Shown here piece by piece: positions 27,582 to 35,777 of a stretch of DNA of 45,778 bases; the stretch's first letter is position 1; every line of letters begins with the position of its first letter. A program made the translations under genes and the position numbers. Under the pieces are notes generated by a model. It saw nothing but the letters and a program-made list of their open reading frames with translations. It was not told the origin of the DNA and made no database searches. The stretch comes from Deltaproteobacteria bacterium (GTDB lineage: Bacteria > Myxococcota_A > UBA9160 > SMWR01), in contig JAFDDG010000025.1 of the NCBI GenBank assembly GCA_019310965.1, forward strand, positions 1 through 45,778, read 5' to 3'.

Positions 27582-30500
27582 ATGCACGTCTGCTCTAGAG
27601 TTCCGTTCAGGGTGAGCCTCTCCAGAGCCACGCAGGATGCCTCCTCCGACGCCCGCGGCATCCGCTTCGCGCAGACGTGGCGCGGCGTGCATCTCCTCGG
27701 CGCCATGCTGCTGCTGGCGACCCCGGCGATGGCCTCCGAGTTGGCGACTCTGGCGAAAGACGCCGCTCGCGGCTGCCGCGCCGCCGACCTCGAGGCCGCG
27801 ACGAAGAGCCTCAGCGCCCTCCTCGCCGGCGCCGAAGCCGAGCTCGGCCCCGCGTCGGAGACCGCACAGCTGGTTCGCCTCAACCTGGCACACCTCGAAC
27901 GCGCGCGGGGCAACACCGCTCGGGCGGTCGAACTCGAAAAGCTTCCCAGCAAGACGTCCGGCAAGAAACCCAGCCGCAAGCTGAAGCAGGCGGTGCGCGA
28001 CCTGCGCGTCTGCGCGGCATTCGACGCGACACGACACGAACCAAAGGGGCCCAGTCTCGAAGACCGAATCAACCTCGCCCGCAACCAGCTCAACCGGGGA
28101 AAATTCCACCAGGCGCTGCAGTCGGCACAAGACGCTCTCGCCAGCGCCGGGCCAGACGATGGCGCCAGGGACCTGATGCGCGTCTACGAGACCCTGGCGC
28201 TCGCCAACCATCAGCTGGGGCGTCGACGCCAGGCGCTCGAGGCCGCCGAGGCTGCGGATCGCCGCGCCGCCCGCGTCGGCGACAACGAGGTGCGCATCAC
28301 CGTCGCACGGCTCACACTGGCGCTCGGTGACCTGGCCGGCGCAGAGCGCCGCCTGGAAGCCATCGAGGCCGCCGGTGGTTCGGCGGCCACGCGCGCCGAG
28401 CTGGCCGAGGCACGCGGCGATCTGTGGCTGCGCCTCGGAAGCCCCCGGCGCGCCGCCGAGTATCTCGACCGGGCACTCGCCGCGCACCGCGAGCTCTTCG
28501 GCCCGAAACATGCCTCGACCGCCGCGGTACTGCACCTGCGCGGCGACGCCCTGCGCGCCGCCGGCGACTTCCCGGCAGCAATGGCTTCCTACCGAGAAGC
28601 CTACGGGCTGCGCAGTCAGACCTCGAACCACGCAGACACCGCTCGCACGCTCAACGCTATCGGCGTCCTCCAGGCGGACCTCGGCGACTGGCAGCTCGCC
28701 GACAAGAGCTTCGGCGACTCGCTGGCGCGCTTCGCCCGATCGGGCCTCGGCGAAGCACACCCGGACATCCTCACTGCACGCACGAATCGTGCGCTCGCGC
28801 GCTGGGGCGCGGCGCGCAACGACGCCGCGGCGCGCGCGTACGCCGATGTGGTGGACACACTGCGCAGCGCACTCGGCGCGCAACACCCGAATGTCGCCGC
28901 AACGGTGCGCAACCTCGCAAAGATGGAGTTCGAGCTCGGCCGCGGTGCACAGGCCGAGGCACTGCTCGAGCAGGCCCTGACCGCGCAAACCGAGAGCCTC
29001 GGTGCCGAGCATCCGGCCCTGGCGCCGACGCGGCTCGCCCGCGCGCGCCTGCAGGCCCACCGCGGCGCGTTGGCAGAAGCGGCCCGCGAGGTGGAGGCCG
29101 CGATCGCCGTGCTCAGCGCGGCGCGCGGGCCCGACCATTCCGTGGTGGTGCGCGCGCGGACGTTGCGCGCCGGCATCGCTGCGGCACAGGGAGAGGATGG
29201 CGTGGCGTTCGAACAGGCACGCGCCGCCTCCGAGGCGCTCGCGCGCTACACCCGCCACACCTTCGGTGCCGTCAGCGATCGCCAACGCGCGCTGCTCGGA
29301 GAGGACGCGGAAAACGTGGTGGGCGCGCTGCTCTCCGCCGAGAATGCGCCGGCCAAGGATCTCTTCCTCGCGCTGCTCCCGCACCGAGATGCGGTGCTGC
29401 GCAGCATCGCCGCCAGCCGCGCTGCCGGACGCGATGGTGGCGGCGAGCTCGCCTCGCTGCGCCGGCGCTACGTCGCTACGGTGATCGGCGAGGGCCCGGA
29501 CGCCGCGCGGAGCGCCAAGGAACTCGCGGCGGAGATCGACGATCTGGAGGCGAAGGCCGCCGGCGGGAGGCGCTCACAGGAGAGCGATCCGGCGGATGTG
29601 CTGCGCCGCGCCTGCGCGCGACTCCCGCAAGACGCGGCGCTCGTCAAATTCAACGCCTTCGACAGGACGCCGCCTGGCCGCTTCGGCGCCGACGAGCCGG
29701 CCCAGACGGCACTGGTGGTGCGCGGCGAGAAGTGCACAGTCACCCGCATCCCACTTCCCGATGCCGAGGCGATCGAGACGGCCGCCGAACAATTCGCGAA
29801 CGCGATGCGCGCAGAAGCGGCAGACGACCGTGCATCTCGCGAAGCGCTGAGTCGCGCGCTGCTGGCGCCGCTGACGCCTGCGCTGCGCGGCGCCGAGCGC
29901 TGGCTGGTAATTCCCGACGGTGCACTCTGGGGTATCCCGATCGGCGCGCTGCCGGACCCGCAGAACCCCAAGAAGTATCTCTTCGAGCGCGTGACTCTGG
30001 GCTACCTGACGTCGACCTTCGAGCTGGCAGAGGCGAAGCCCGGCACGAGAGTGGCGATGGACTCGCTGCGGCCGCTGCTGGTCGGAGCGCCGGAGTTCGG
30101 CGCCGGAGCCGGCCCGATCGTGCTGACCGACAGCGGCCCGTGTCAGATGGCGCCCTTCGAAGCACTGCCCGGAGCCGCACGCGAGATCGCGGACATCGAG
30201 GGCGTCGTGGGCTCACCCGCCAAACTGATCGGCGCCCAGGTCACCAAGCCGAGCATCGAGAAGGCCCTGCGCGGCGATCCGTGGCTGGTGCACTTCGCCA
30301 CCCACGCCTACTTCGCGGGCAACGCCGGCTGCGGCTCCCGGCCTTCGAGCCAGGACGACCTGCGCGAAGCCGCCGTGGCGCCGAACCCCCTGCTGCTCTC
30401 GGGCATCGTGCTGGCCGGCGCGAATCAACCGGCGCGGGTCGGCGGCTCGGGGCAGAGCGGCATCCTGACGGCCTACGAGGTCTCCGGCCTGAATCTGCGG

Positions 30501-30827
30501 TCGGCGGGATTGGTCGTGTTGTCGGCGTGCGACACCGGCACGGGCCTCCACCTGCGCGGTCAGGAGGTGCAGGGCCTGCGCTGGGGCTTCCGCGCCGCCG
30601 GCGCCGGAGCGCTGGTGACGAGCCTCTGGAAGAGCAACGACGACGCAACGCGACGACTGATGCTCGCCTTCTACCGGGCACTCGCCTCGGACGAGCTCTC
30701 CGGCGACGTCTTCCGCGGCGCCGCCGCCCTGCGCGAAGCGCAGCTCGCCCAAGTGAGGGCGGAACGCATGATCGGCATGCAGCGCCCCGCCACCTGGGCG
30801 AACTTCATCTTCTCGGGCGTGCTCTGA
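27582..30827 (+). CDS. exported TPR-CHAT protease-like protein
   Basis: A 1081-residue protein. Residues about 32-52 form a Sec-type signal peptide (TWRGVHLLGAMLLLATPAMA, AMA cleavage site), implying a periplasmic or surface location. Tetratricopeptide repeats of the kinesin-light-chain/TPR_12 type run from about 160 to 525 (ELFGPKHASTAAVLHL, GEAHPDILTARTNRAL, GAQHPNVAATVRNLAK, GAEHPALAPTRLARAR, with 42-residue-like periodicity). The C-terminal CHAT caspase-like domain has catalytic His908 in HFATHAYF and Cys983 in LSACDTG, followed by GAGALVTSLWKSNDDATRRLM. Both catalytic residues are intact. No partner on its strand beyond the upstream ligase. It converges with an exported FecR-domain protein. 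The exact start is uncertain (GTG 27612 possible). Substrate unknown. Confidence 0.88.
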   Translation: MHVCSRVPFRVSLSRATQDASSDARGIRFAQTWRGVHLLGAMLLLATPAMASELATLAKDAARGCRAADLEAATKSLSALLAGAEAELGPASETAQLVRLNLAHLERARGNTARAVELEKLPSKTSGKKPSRKLKQAVRDLRVCAAFDATRHEPKGPSLEDRINLARNQLNRGKFHQALQSAQDALASAGPDDGARDLMRVYETLALANHQLGRRRQALEAAEAADRRAARVGDNEVRITVARLTLALGDLAGAERRLEAIEAAGGSAATRAELAEARGDLWLRLGSPRRAAEYLDRALAAHRELFGPKHASTAAVLHLRGDALRAAGDFPAAMASYREAYGLRSQTSNHADTARTLNAIGVLQADLGDWQLADKSFGDSLARFARSGLGEAHPDILTARTNRALARWGAARNDAAARAYADVVDTLRSALGAQHPNVAATVRNLAKMEFELGRGAQAEALLEQALTAQTESLGAEHPALAPTRLARARLQAHRGALAEAAREVEAAIAVLSAARGPDHSVVVRARTLRAGIAAAQGEDGVAFEQARAASEALARYTRHTFGAVSDRQRALLGEDAENVVGALLSAENAPAKDLFLALLPHRDAVLRSIAASRAAGRDGGGELASLRRRYVATVIGEGPDAARSAKELAAEIDDLEAKAAGGRRSQESDPADVLRRACARLPQDAALVKFNAFDRTPPGRFGADEPAQTALVVRGEKCTVTRIPLPDAEAIETAAEQFANAMRAEAADDRASREALSRALLAPLTPALRGAERWLVIPDGALWGIPIGALPDPQNPKKYLFERVTLGYLTSTFELAEAKPGTRVAMDSLRPLLVGAPEFGAGAGPIVLTDSGPCQMAPFEALPGAAREIADIEGVVGSPAKLIGAQVTKPSIEKALRGDPWLVHFATHAYFAGNAGCGSRPSSQDDLREAAVAPNPLLLSGIVLAGANQPARVGGSGQSGILTAYEVSGLNLRSAGLVVLSACDTGTGLHLRGQEVQGLRWGFRAAGAGALVTSLWKSNDDATRRLMLAFYRALASDELSGDVFRGAAALREAQLAQVRAERMIGMQRPATWANFIFSGVL

Positions 30828-30926
30828 CGAGCCGCCGGCTGCGTCCCCAGACGCTCGTCTCCCCGGGGCAGGGCAGTCGACGCTCGTCGGCCCGGGCGGG
30901 TCCGACAGCCAGTACTCGCCTCCCGG

Positions 30927-31832
30927 TCAGCCCTGCGGGAACGACGGATCCTCCGGCGGGAACGACGGGTCCGGCGGCTCCGGATCCGGCGGATCCGGCA
31001 GGCTCTCCTGGGCGCCCGACTCGTTCCCGACCTCCGGCGGCGGCGGCGGCGGCGGCGGATCCGGCGGCGACGGCAGATCTACGTTGCCCCCTCCGGGAGC
31101 ACCGGCCACCGGCGGAAGCTCGGCCGTGGTCACATCGTTCCCGACCAGCTCCGCGATCTTCGAGTCGCTGGCACGCCCCCGGTCCGCGGCAAATGACACA
31201 CCGTGAAGGCCGACGTAGCAGCCACCTCGCGCCTGAAATTCCTGCGGGTCGAGATCCACCACGTCGCCCAGGGTTCCATCGACGGCGATCGTGATCGACT
31301 GGCCGGGCTCGAGGATCTTCACCTCGGTATGCGCCGGGTTGGTGCTCTGGATCTGCACCCGATTGGCCTCGGACGCGATCTCGGCGATGCCCAGCGCGTT
31401 CACCGAGGCGTGCAGGATGGTGCCGAGTACGGTGGCGATGGCCGCCGGGGTGTGGATCTCGACCTTCTCCTCGCCGAGCCGCGGCTCGACCACCATGCGG
31501 ATGGCGCCACGTTCGAGTCGCACGACACGAGCTCCGTCGGGCTGGCCGTCCTTGCGCTCGAGCTTGAGCACGGTGCGCCCACACACCTCCATCAGCGCAT
31601 CGTCGTCGATCAGGATGGAGCAGCCCCCGTCCTCGCCGGTCTCCAGGGCCGCGCCGTCCTCGAGGGAACCGCGCAGGGCCAGAGCGGCGTCGTCGGCCTG
31701 GGCGTCCCCCACCGCGGCGGTGACGCGCCCGGCGGTGGCCGCGGCGGCCAGCCCGGCCGGCAACAGCAGCAGCGCGACCAGCCCGATGGCCAGCGCCCCA
31801 TGGGTCGGTTTGATCGAAGGTTTCCACATCAT
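30927..31832 (-). CDS. exported FecR-domain protein with polyproline tail
   Basis: 301 residues. Signal peptide 1-32 (LAIGLVALLLLPAGLAAAAT) followed by a FecR domain (about 33-200): GSLEDGAALETGEDGGCSILI, VVRLERGAIRM, VEIHTPAAIATVLGTILHAS, EVKILEPGQSITIAVDG. The C-terminal 60 residues are a Pro/Asp/Glu-rich tail with eight consecutive Pro, probably disordered. Unlike the classical inner-membrane anti-sigma FecR, there is no cytoplasmic segment and no FecI-type sigma factor nearby, so this is likely a periplasmic structural or ligand-binding version. Start ATG 31832 with AAGGAG about 7 nt upstream. Downstream of the TPR/beta-barrel gene (79-nt gap), probably one operon. Confidence 0.85.
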   Translation of the reverse strand: MMWKPSIKPTHGALAIGLVALLLLPAGLAAAATAGRVTAAVGDAQADDAALALRGSLEDGAALETGEDGGCSILIDDDALMEVCGRTVLKLERKDGQPDGARVVRLERGAIRMVVEPRLGEEKVEIHTPAAIATVLGTILHASVNALGIAEIASEANRVQIQSTNPAHTEVKILEPGQSITIAVDGTLGDVVDLDPQEFQARGGCYVGLHGVSFAADRGRASDSKIAELVGNDVTTAELPPVAGAPGGGNVDLPSPPDPPPPPPPPEVGNESGAQESLPDPPDPEPPDPSFPPEDPSFPQG

Positions 31833-31849
31833 TCTTCACTCCTTCGCCT

Positions 31850-31869
31850 GTCTCTTGCCGGTCTCTTGC
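31850..31869 (-). repeat. 11-nt tandem repeat in the leader of the FecR-domain gene
   Basis: On the minus strand GCAAGAGAC occurs twice separated by CG, an exact 9-nt repeat with an 11-nt period, between the barrel gene and the FecR-domain gene and close to the latter's ribosome site. One helical turn for DNA, or a repeated single-stranded RNA motif. Function unknown. Confidence 0.4.
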
Positions 31870-31911
31870 ATGCGCCCGATAGGTCGCCCGGCCTGCCCTG
31901 TGAGTGCCCCT

Positions 31912-33429
31912 CTAGAAATGATAAGTGACGTACGCGCCACCAATGTGGCGCGTGTAGTCGTAGAACGGCACGTTGGAGTCGTTGAACGTCAACGCCATAC
32001 CAACCGATACCTGCCAATGCTCGGCCAGCATCTTCGAGAACTCCGCCGTCACCACGTGCATGTCGTCCTGGCGACTCTTGAACGATGGGGAAGAGACCAC
32101 GCTGGTGTTGTCGTAGTCCCGATACTTGTACTGGTACAGCCACGCCAGGCTGATCCCGAAATCGAAGTCGTAGCCGGCCCCGAACTGCGCCTCGACGCCG
32201 TCGTGCTCGAACTCCGTGCCGTCCGTGTCCTGGAAGCTCCCCAGCACGCCGAGCCGCACGTAGGTGAAGGGCTCGGGCAGGAAGAAGAACTGGGTGAACC
32301 CGGGCACGTGCCGTTCGCCGTCGCGGTCGAAGGCCTCCTTCGGATCCGTTGCACCGTCGAAATCCTGGGTGTTGAACTGGTAGTAGAGAAGACTCGCGCC
32401 CCAGTCACCCTGGCGCACCAACGCCGACGGTGTGATCCGGTGCAGATGCCGCAAGGGATCGTCGGTGTCGACCATCGTGAACGAGTAGTCATAGCGCAGG
32501 CCGAGTCTCACTGGACCGACGTCGTAGCTCCCCGAGAGCCACGGATTGTGGATCTGGATGTTTGGTTTGTTCCGGCTGAAGTGGACGCTCAGGTAACCGT
32601 CGTAGCCGGCGGTCACGCTGAAATCTTCCGCATCCAAGAACCGGTAGCTGGCGCTCGGCCGCAACACGACGCGGCCGTCGGTCTCGCCCTCCTCCGCCGT
32701 CGATTTGCCGATGATCAGCGGGTTCGAGTCGACCTCGGAACCGACCGCAAAGGAGGCCTGCCAGCGCCGCGCCGGCTCCTGCGGCTGCTCCAGACGCTGC
32801 TGAAAACTCTGCGCCGACTGGCCCAGCGGCGACAGCGGCGACTGGGTCGCCGCGTCGTCGAAGGCGGAGGCCGCCGCCTGCATGTTGCCGAGCATCGCCT
32901 CGGACAGACCGCTGTAGTAGCGCGCCTCGTCGCTCAGCGTCGGATCGAGCTCTCCCGCCCGCTCCAGGTGCGGTTTTGCGCCCTCGTGATCGCCGGCGCG
33001 ATACGCGGCCATTCCCGCCAGCAACTGCGCCTTCCCGTTGTCCGGCTCGAGCTCGATCGCGCGATCGAACGCCTGGCGCGCCTCGGCGATCTGCCCGGTG
33101 TCGAGCAGCAGCGTGCCGCGGTCGAGCACCAGTGCTGCGTCCTCGGGATCGATCGCCAGCGCGCGGTCGTAGTAGCCGAGCGCAAGCGCCGGATCGTCCT
33201 GCGCCTGTGCGATCAGGGCGAGATACTTCAGCGCCGTCGCATCCTCGGAGTCCTCGACCAGTACCCGCTCGAATTGCTGCTTGGCTTCGTCCCAGCGCTC
33301 CTCGCCGTAGGCAATCACACCGCGGTGAAACGCGATCTCCGACTGCACCGAGGCCTGGGCCGTCGGAGCCAGCGCCCATGCCAGAACGAGCGGAGCCAGC
33401 CAAAGGCGCGCACAAGGGCCGAAATGCAC
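31912..33429 (-). CDS. TPR protein with C-terminal outer-membrane beta-barrel
   Basis: 505 residues. Signal peptide 1-27 (LWLAPLVLAWALAPTAQA). TPR repeats occupy about 28-235: RGVIAYGEERWDEAKQQFER, GYYDRALAIDPEDAALVLD, QAFDRAIELEPDNGKAQLL, KPHLERAGELDPTLS. The rest is rich in alternating aromatic strands from VGSEVDSNPLI to the C-terminal GGAYVTYHF, whose final Phe is the outer-membrane assembly signal. The architecture resembles Slam-type (surface lipoprotein assembly modifier) proteins and other TPR-barrel exporters; which one is not decidable by eye. The GTG start at 33429 is set by AAAGGAGAG about 6 nt upstream. A good sigma-70 promoter lies at 33479-33508. First gene of an operon with the FecR-domain gene. 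Confidence 0.8.
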   Translation of the reverse strand: MHFGPCARLWLAPLVLAWALAPTAQASVQSEIAFHRGVIAYGEERWDEAKQQFERVLVEDSEDATALKYLALIAQAQDDPALALGYYDRALAIDPEDAALVLDRGTLLLDTGQIAEARQAFDRAIELEPDNGKAQLLAGMAAYRAGDHEGAKPHLERAGELDPTLSDEARYYSGLSEAMLGNMQAAASAFDDAATQSPLSPLGQSAQSFQQRLEQPQEPARRWQASFAVGSEVDSNPLIIGKSTAEEGETDGRVVLRPSASYRFLDAEDFSVTAGYDGYLSVHFSRNKPNIQIHNPWLSGSYDVGPVRLGLRYDYSFTMVDTDDPLRHLHRITPSALVRQGDWGASLLYYQFNTQDFDGATDPKEAFDRDGERHVPGFTQFFFLPEPFTYVRLGVLGSFQDTDGTEFEHDGVEAQFGAGYDFDFGISLAWLYQYKYRDYDNTSVVSSPSFKSRQDDMHVVTAEFSKMLAEHWQVSVGMALTFNDSNVPFYDYTRHIGGAYVTYHF

Positions 33430-33478
33430 GATTCTCTCCTTTTCCGAGATGAGGCAGCATGGTCGCCCAGGAACGCTG

Positions 33479-33508
33479 ATTTGACCAACCCGCACCCCTA
33501 CTTGTCAA
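33479..33508 (-). promoter_or_regulatory. sigma-70-type promoter of the barrel-FecR operon
   Basis: On the minus strand a consensus TTGACA (33508-33503), 18-bp spacer and TCAAAT (33484-33479) lie about 50 nt upstream of the GTG. TTGAC at -35 and GTCAA overlapping -10 form an inverted pair, so a dimeric repressor could occupy the promoter. Confidence 0.55.
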
Positions 33509-33604
33509 TCGAAGCGGCCGGCGGCGACGGGACAGGGCGGCCTCATGACGAGATTTCGAACGAAGCGCCTGGTCTGCGCCGGCACTCTGCCCTGCCCGAC
33601 GCCG

Positions 33605-35506
33605 TCAGTCCGTCGCAGGGAGCCCCAGCTCAGCCAGCACGACCTTCAGCTCATCGAGGATCGTCCGGTCATCGATGGTCGGCGGGGTGCTCCACGGCTC
33701 CCCGTCGGCCATCCGACGCAGCGTGCCACGCAAGATCTTGCCGGAGCGGGTCTTGGGCAAGCGCACCACCACTGCGGCGCGCTTGAACGCGGCCACCGGC
33801 CCGATGTGTTCGCGCACCCGCGCCACCAGCTCCGCCTCGAGCTCCCCGGCGTCGCGTTCGGCGCCTGCATTCAGCACGACGAGTCCGAGCGGAGCCTGTC
33901 CCTTGAGCGCGTCGCGAACGCCGATCACGGCGCACTCGGCCACATCCGGGTGACCCGCCAGCACCTCTTCCATCGCGCCCGTGGAGAGCCTGTGACCCGC
34001 CACGTTGATGATGTCGTCGGTGCGGGACATGATCCACAGGTAACCGTCCTCGTCGATGTGTCCCGCATCGGAGGTCTCGTAGAAGCCGGGAAAGCGCGAG
34101 AGATACTTCTCGGCGAAGCCCGCGTCGTTGTTCCAGAGCGTCTTGAGACAGCCCGGCGGCAGCGGCTGCTTGATCACCACGTGCCCGGTCTCGCCGGCCG
34201 GAAGCGAGGCACCCGCGTCATCCAGGATGCGCACGTCATAGCCCGGCACCGGCTTGGTGGGTGAACCGTGCTTCACGGGCAGGGACTCGAGACCGATGCA
34301 GTTCGACGCCACGGGCCAGCCGGTTTCGGTCTGCCACCAGTGGTCGATCACCGGCACGCCCAGAGCGCGCTCCGCCCAGGCCACGGTGTCGGGATCCGCC
34401 CGCTCACCGGCCAGGAATAGCGCGCGCAACCGCGAGAGATCGAACTCGCGCGCCAACTTCCCCTCCGGATCTTCGCGCTTGATCGCGCGCAGCGCCGTCG
34501 GTGCAGTGAAGAGCACATTGACGCCGCGCTCGGCGGCGATCCGCCAGTAAGCGCTGGCATCCGGCGTACCGACGGGCTTGCCCTCGTAGAGCACCGTCGT
34601 GCAACCCTGGAAGAGCGGTGCGTAGACAATGTAGGAGTGGCCAACGACCCAGCCGATGTCGGAAGCCGCCCAGAAGACATCTCCGGCGTCTGCGCCATAG
34701 ACGTTTCCCATGCTCCACTTGAGGGCGACGCAGTGACCACCGTTGTCGCGCACCACGCCCTTCGGCGCACCCGTGGTGCCCGAGGTGTAGAGGATGTAGA
34801 GGGGCTCCGGCGCCTGCACCGGCACAGCGCTGGCGGGGCTGGCACCGGCGACGAGCGCCTCCCAATCGTGATCGCGCCCCGCACGCAGCTCCGCACGCAA
34901 TTCGGGCCGCTGGAAGACGACGCAATGCTCGGGCTTGGCGCTCACCTGCTCGAGCGCATGCTCGAGCAGCGGTTGGTAGGCGACGATGCGTCCCGGCTCG
35001 ATGCCGCACGAGGCACTGAGCACCACCCTCGGCGCCGCATGCTGGATGCGCTGCGCGAGCTCGTTGCTGGCGAAGCCGCCGAAAACCACCGAATGCACGG
35101 CGCCGAGTCGCGCGCAGGCCAACATCCCGACCACGGCTTCCGGCACCATCGGCATGTAGATCAGCACGCGATCGCCGCGCTCGACACCGAGGCCCGCGAG
35201 CGCGCCGGCGAAAGCCGCTACCTCATCGAGTAGCTCGCGGTAGGTGAGCGTCCGCGATGTCCCGGTTACGGGGCTCTCGTAGGCGAGCGCCGCCTGCTCG
35301 CCGCGGCCGGTGGCAACGTGCAGATCGAGGGCGTTGGCACAGGTGTTGAGCATTCCACCCGGGAACCAGCGCACCAAGGGCGGCGAGCTGCCGTCGAACA
35401 CCGCGCGCGGCCGCCGCATCCACTCGACCGCGCCCGCGGCGCGGGCCCAGAAACGGGTCGGATCTCCCAGGGATTCGGCGTAAGCAGCGTCGTAGGCACC
35501 GGCCAT
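33605..35506 (-). CDS. prpE: propionate-CoA ligase (PrpE-type acyl-CoA synthetase)
   Basis: ANL-superfamily ligase of 633 residues that activates propionate (and other short acids) to the CoA ester through an acyl-adenylate. Motifs: N-terminal YAESLGDPTRFWARAA, MPMVPEAVVGMLACARLGAV, HSVVFGGFASNELAQRI, AMP loop LYILYTSGTTGAPKGVVRDN, VFWAASDIGWVVGHSYIVY, DHWWQTETGWPV, YETSDAGHIDEDGYLWIMSR, TDDIINVAGHRLSTGAMEEV, and catalytic Lys in KTRSGKILRGTLRR. DNGGHCVALKWSM and GHRLSTGAMEEV favour PrpE over acetyl-CoA synthetase. No methylcitrate-cycle gene is adjacent. Start ATG 35506. Divergent from the peroxidase gene. Confidence 0.9.
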   Translation of the reverse strand: MAGAYDAAYAESLGDPTRFWARAAGAVEWMRRPRAVFDGSSPPLVRWFPGGMLNTCANALDLHVATGRGEQAALAYESPVTGTSRTLTYRELLDEVAAFAGALAGLGVERGDRVLIYMPMVPEAVVGMLACARLGAVHSVVFGGFASNELAQRIQHAAPRVVLSASCGIEPGRIVAYQPLLEHALEQVSAKPEHCVVFQRPELRAELRAGRDHDWEALVAGASPASAVPVQAPEPLYILYTSGTTGAPKGVVRDNGGHCVALKWSMGNVYGADAGDVFWAASDIGWVVGHSYIVYAPLFQGCTTVLYEGKPVGTPDASAYWRIAAERGVNVLFTAPTALRAIKREDPEGKLAREFDLSRLRALFLAGERADPDTVAWAERALGVPVIDHWWQTETGWPVASNCIGLESLPVKHGSPTKPVPGYDVRILDDAGASLPAGETGHVVIKQPLPPGCLKTLWNNDAGFAEKYLSRFPGFYETSDAGHIDEDGYLWIMSRTDDIINVAGHRLSTGAMEEVLAGHPDVAECAVIGVRDALKGQAPLGLVVLNAGAERDAGELEAELVARVREHIGPVAAFKRAAVVVRLPKTRSGKILRGTLRRMADGEPWSTPPTIDDRTILDELKVVLAELGLPATD

Positions 35507-35777
35507 GGCCAGCGCAATATACCCGACGCCGGGCTCTCAGCCGCACTGGAGGCGCGCCCGCCTACAGTGCCGGGCTGTGCATCGCAGTCGCCGCCACGCG
35601 TGCGCCGGGGTAGAGCGTTCGCACGCGGGGACGATGCCGCGGGAGACGGCAACGCTGGAGCTCATCGTCGACGACCTCCGCCGCTGAGCGGCACTCTGCA
35701 CCGCCCAGATTGAGACTCCTGCGGCTGTGGCGCACCATGGCAACCGCTAGGCTCTGCCACCAAGGGAGAAATTACGC
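35507..35777. other. divergent intergenic region without a recognised gene
   Basis: Region between prpE (leftward) and the peroxidase (rightward). It should hold both promoters; only an isolated TTGAGA (35710-35715) without a matching -10 is seen. AAGGGAG at 35762-35768 is the ribosome site of the peroxidase gene, 9 nt before its ATG. A short open frame across 35505-35687 has no coding character. Confidence 0.5.

Noticed and set aside
31291..33786. Plus-strand open frame of 831 codons across the FecR and barrel genes
   Set aside because: Crosses two clear genes and an intergenic promoter; no protein-like character.
35505..35687. 60-codon open frame in the prpE-peroxidase gap
   Set aside because: No ribosome site, Arg/His-rich composition, no family likeness.
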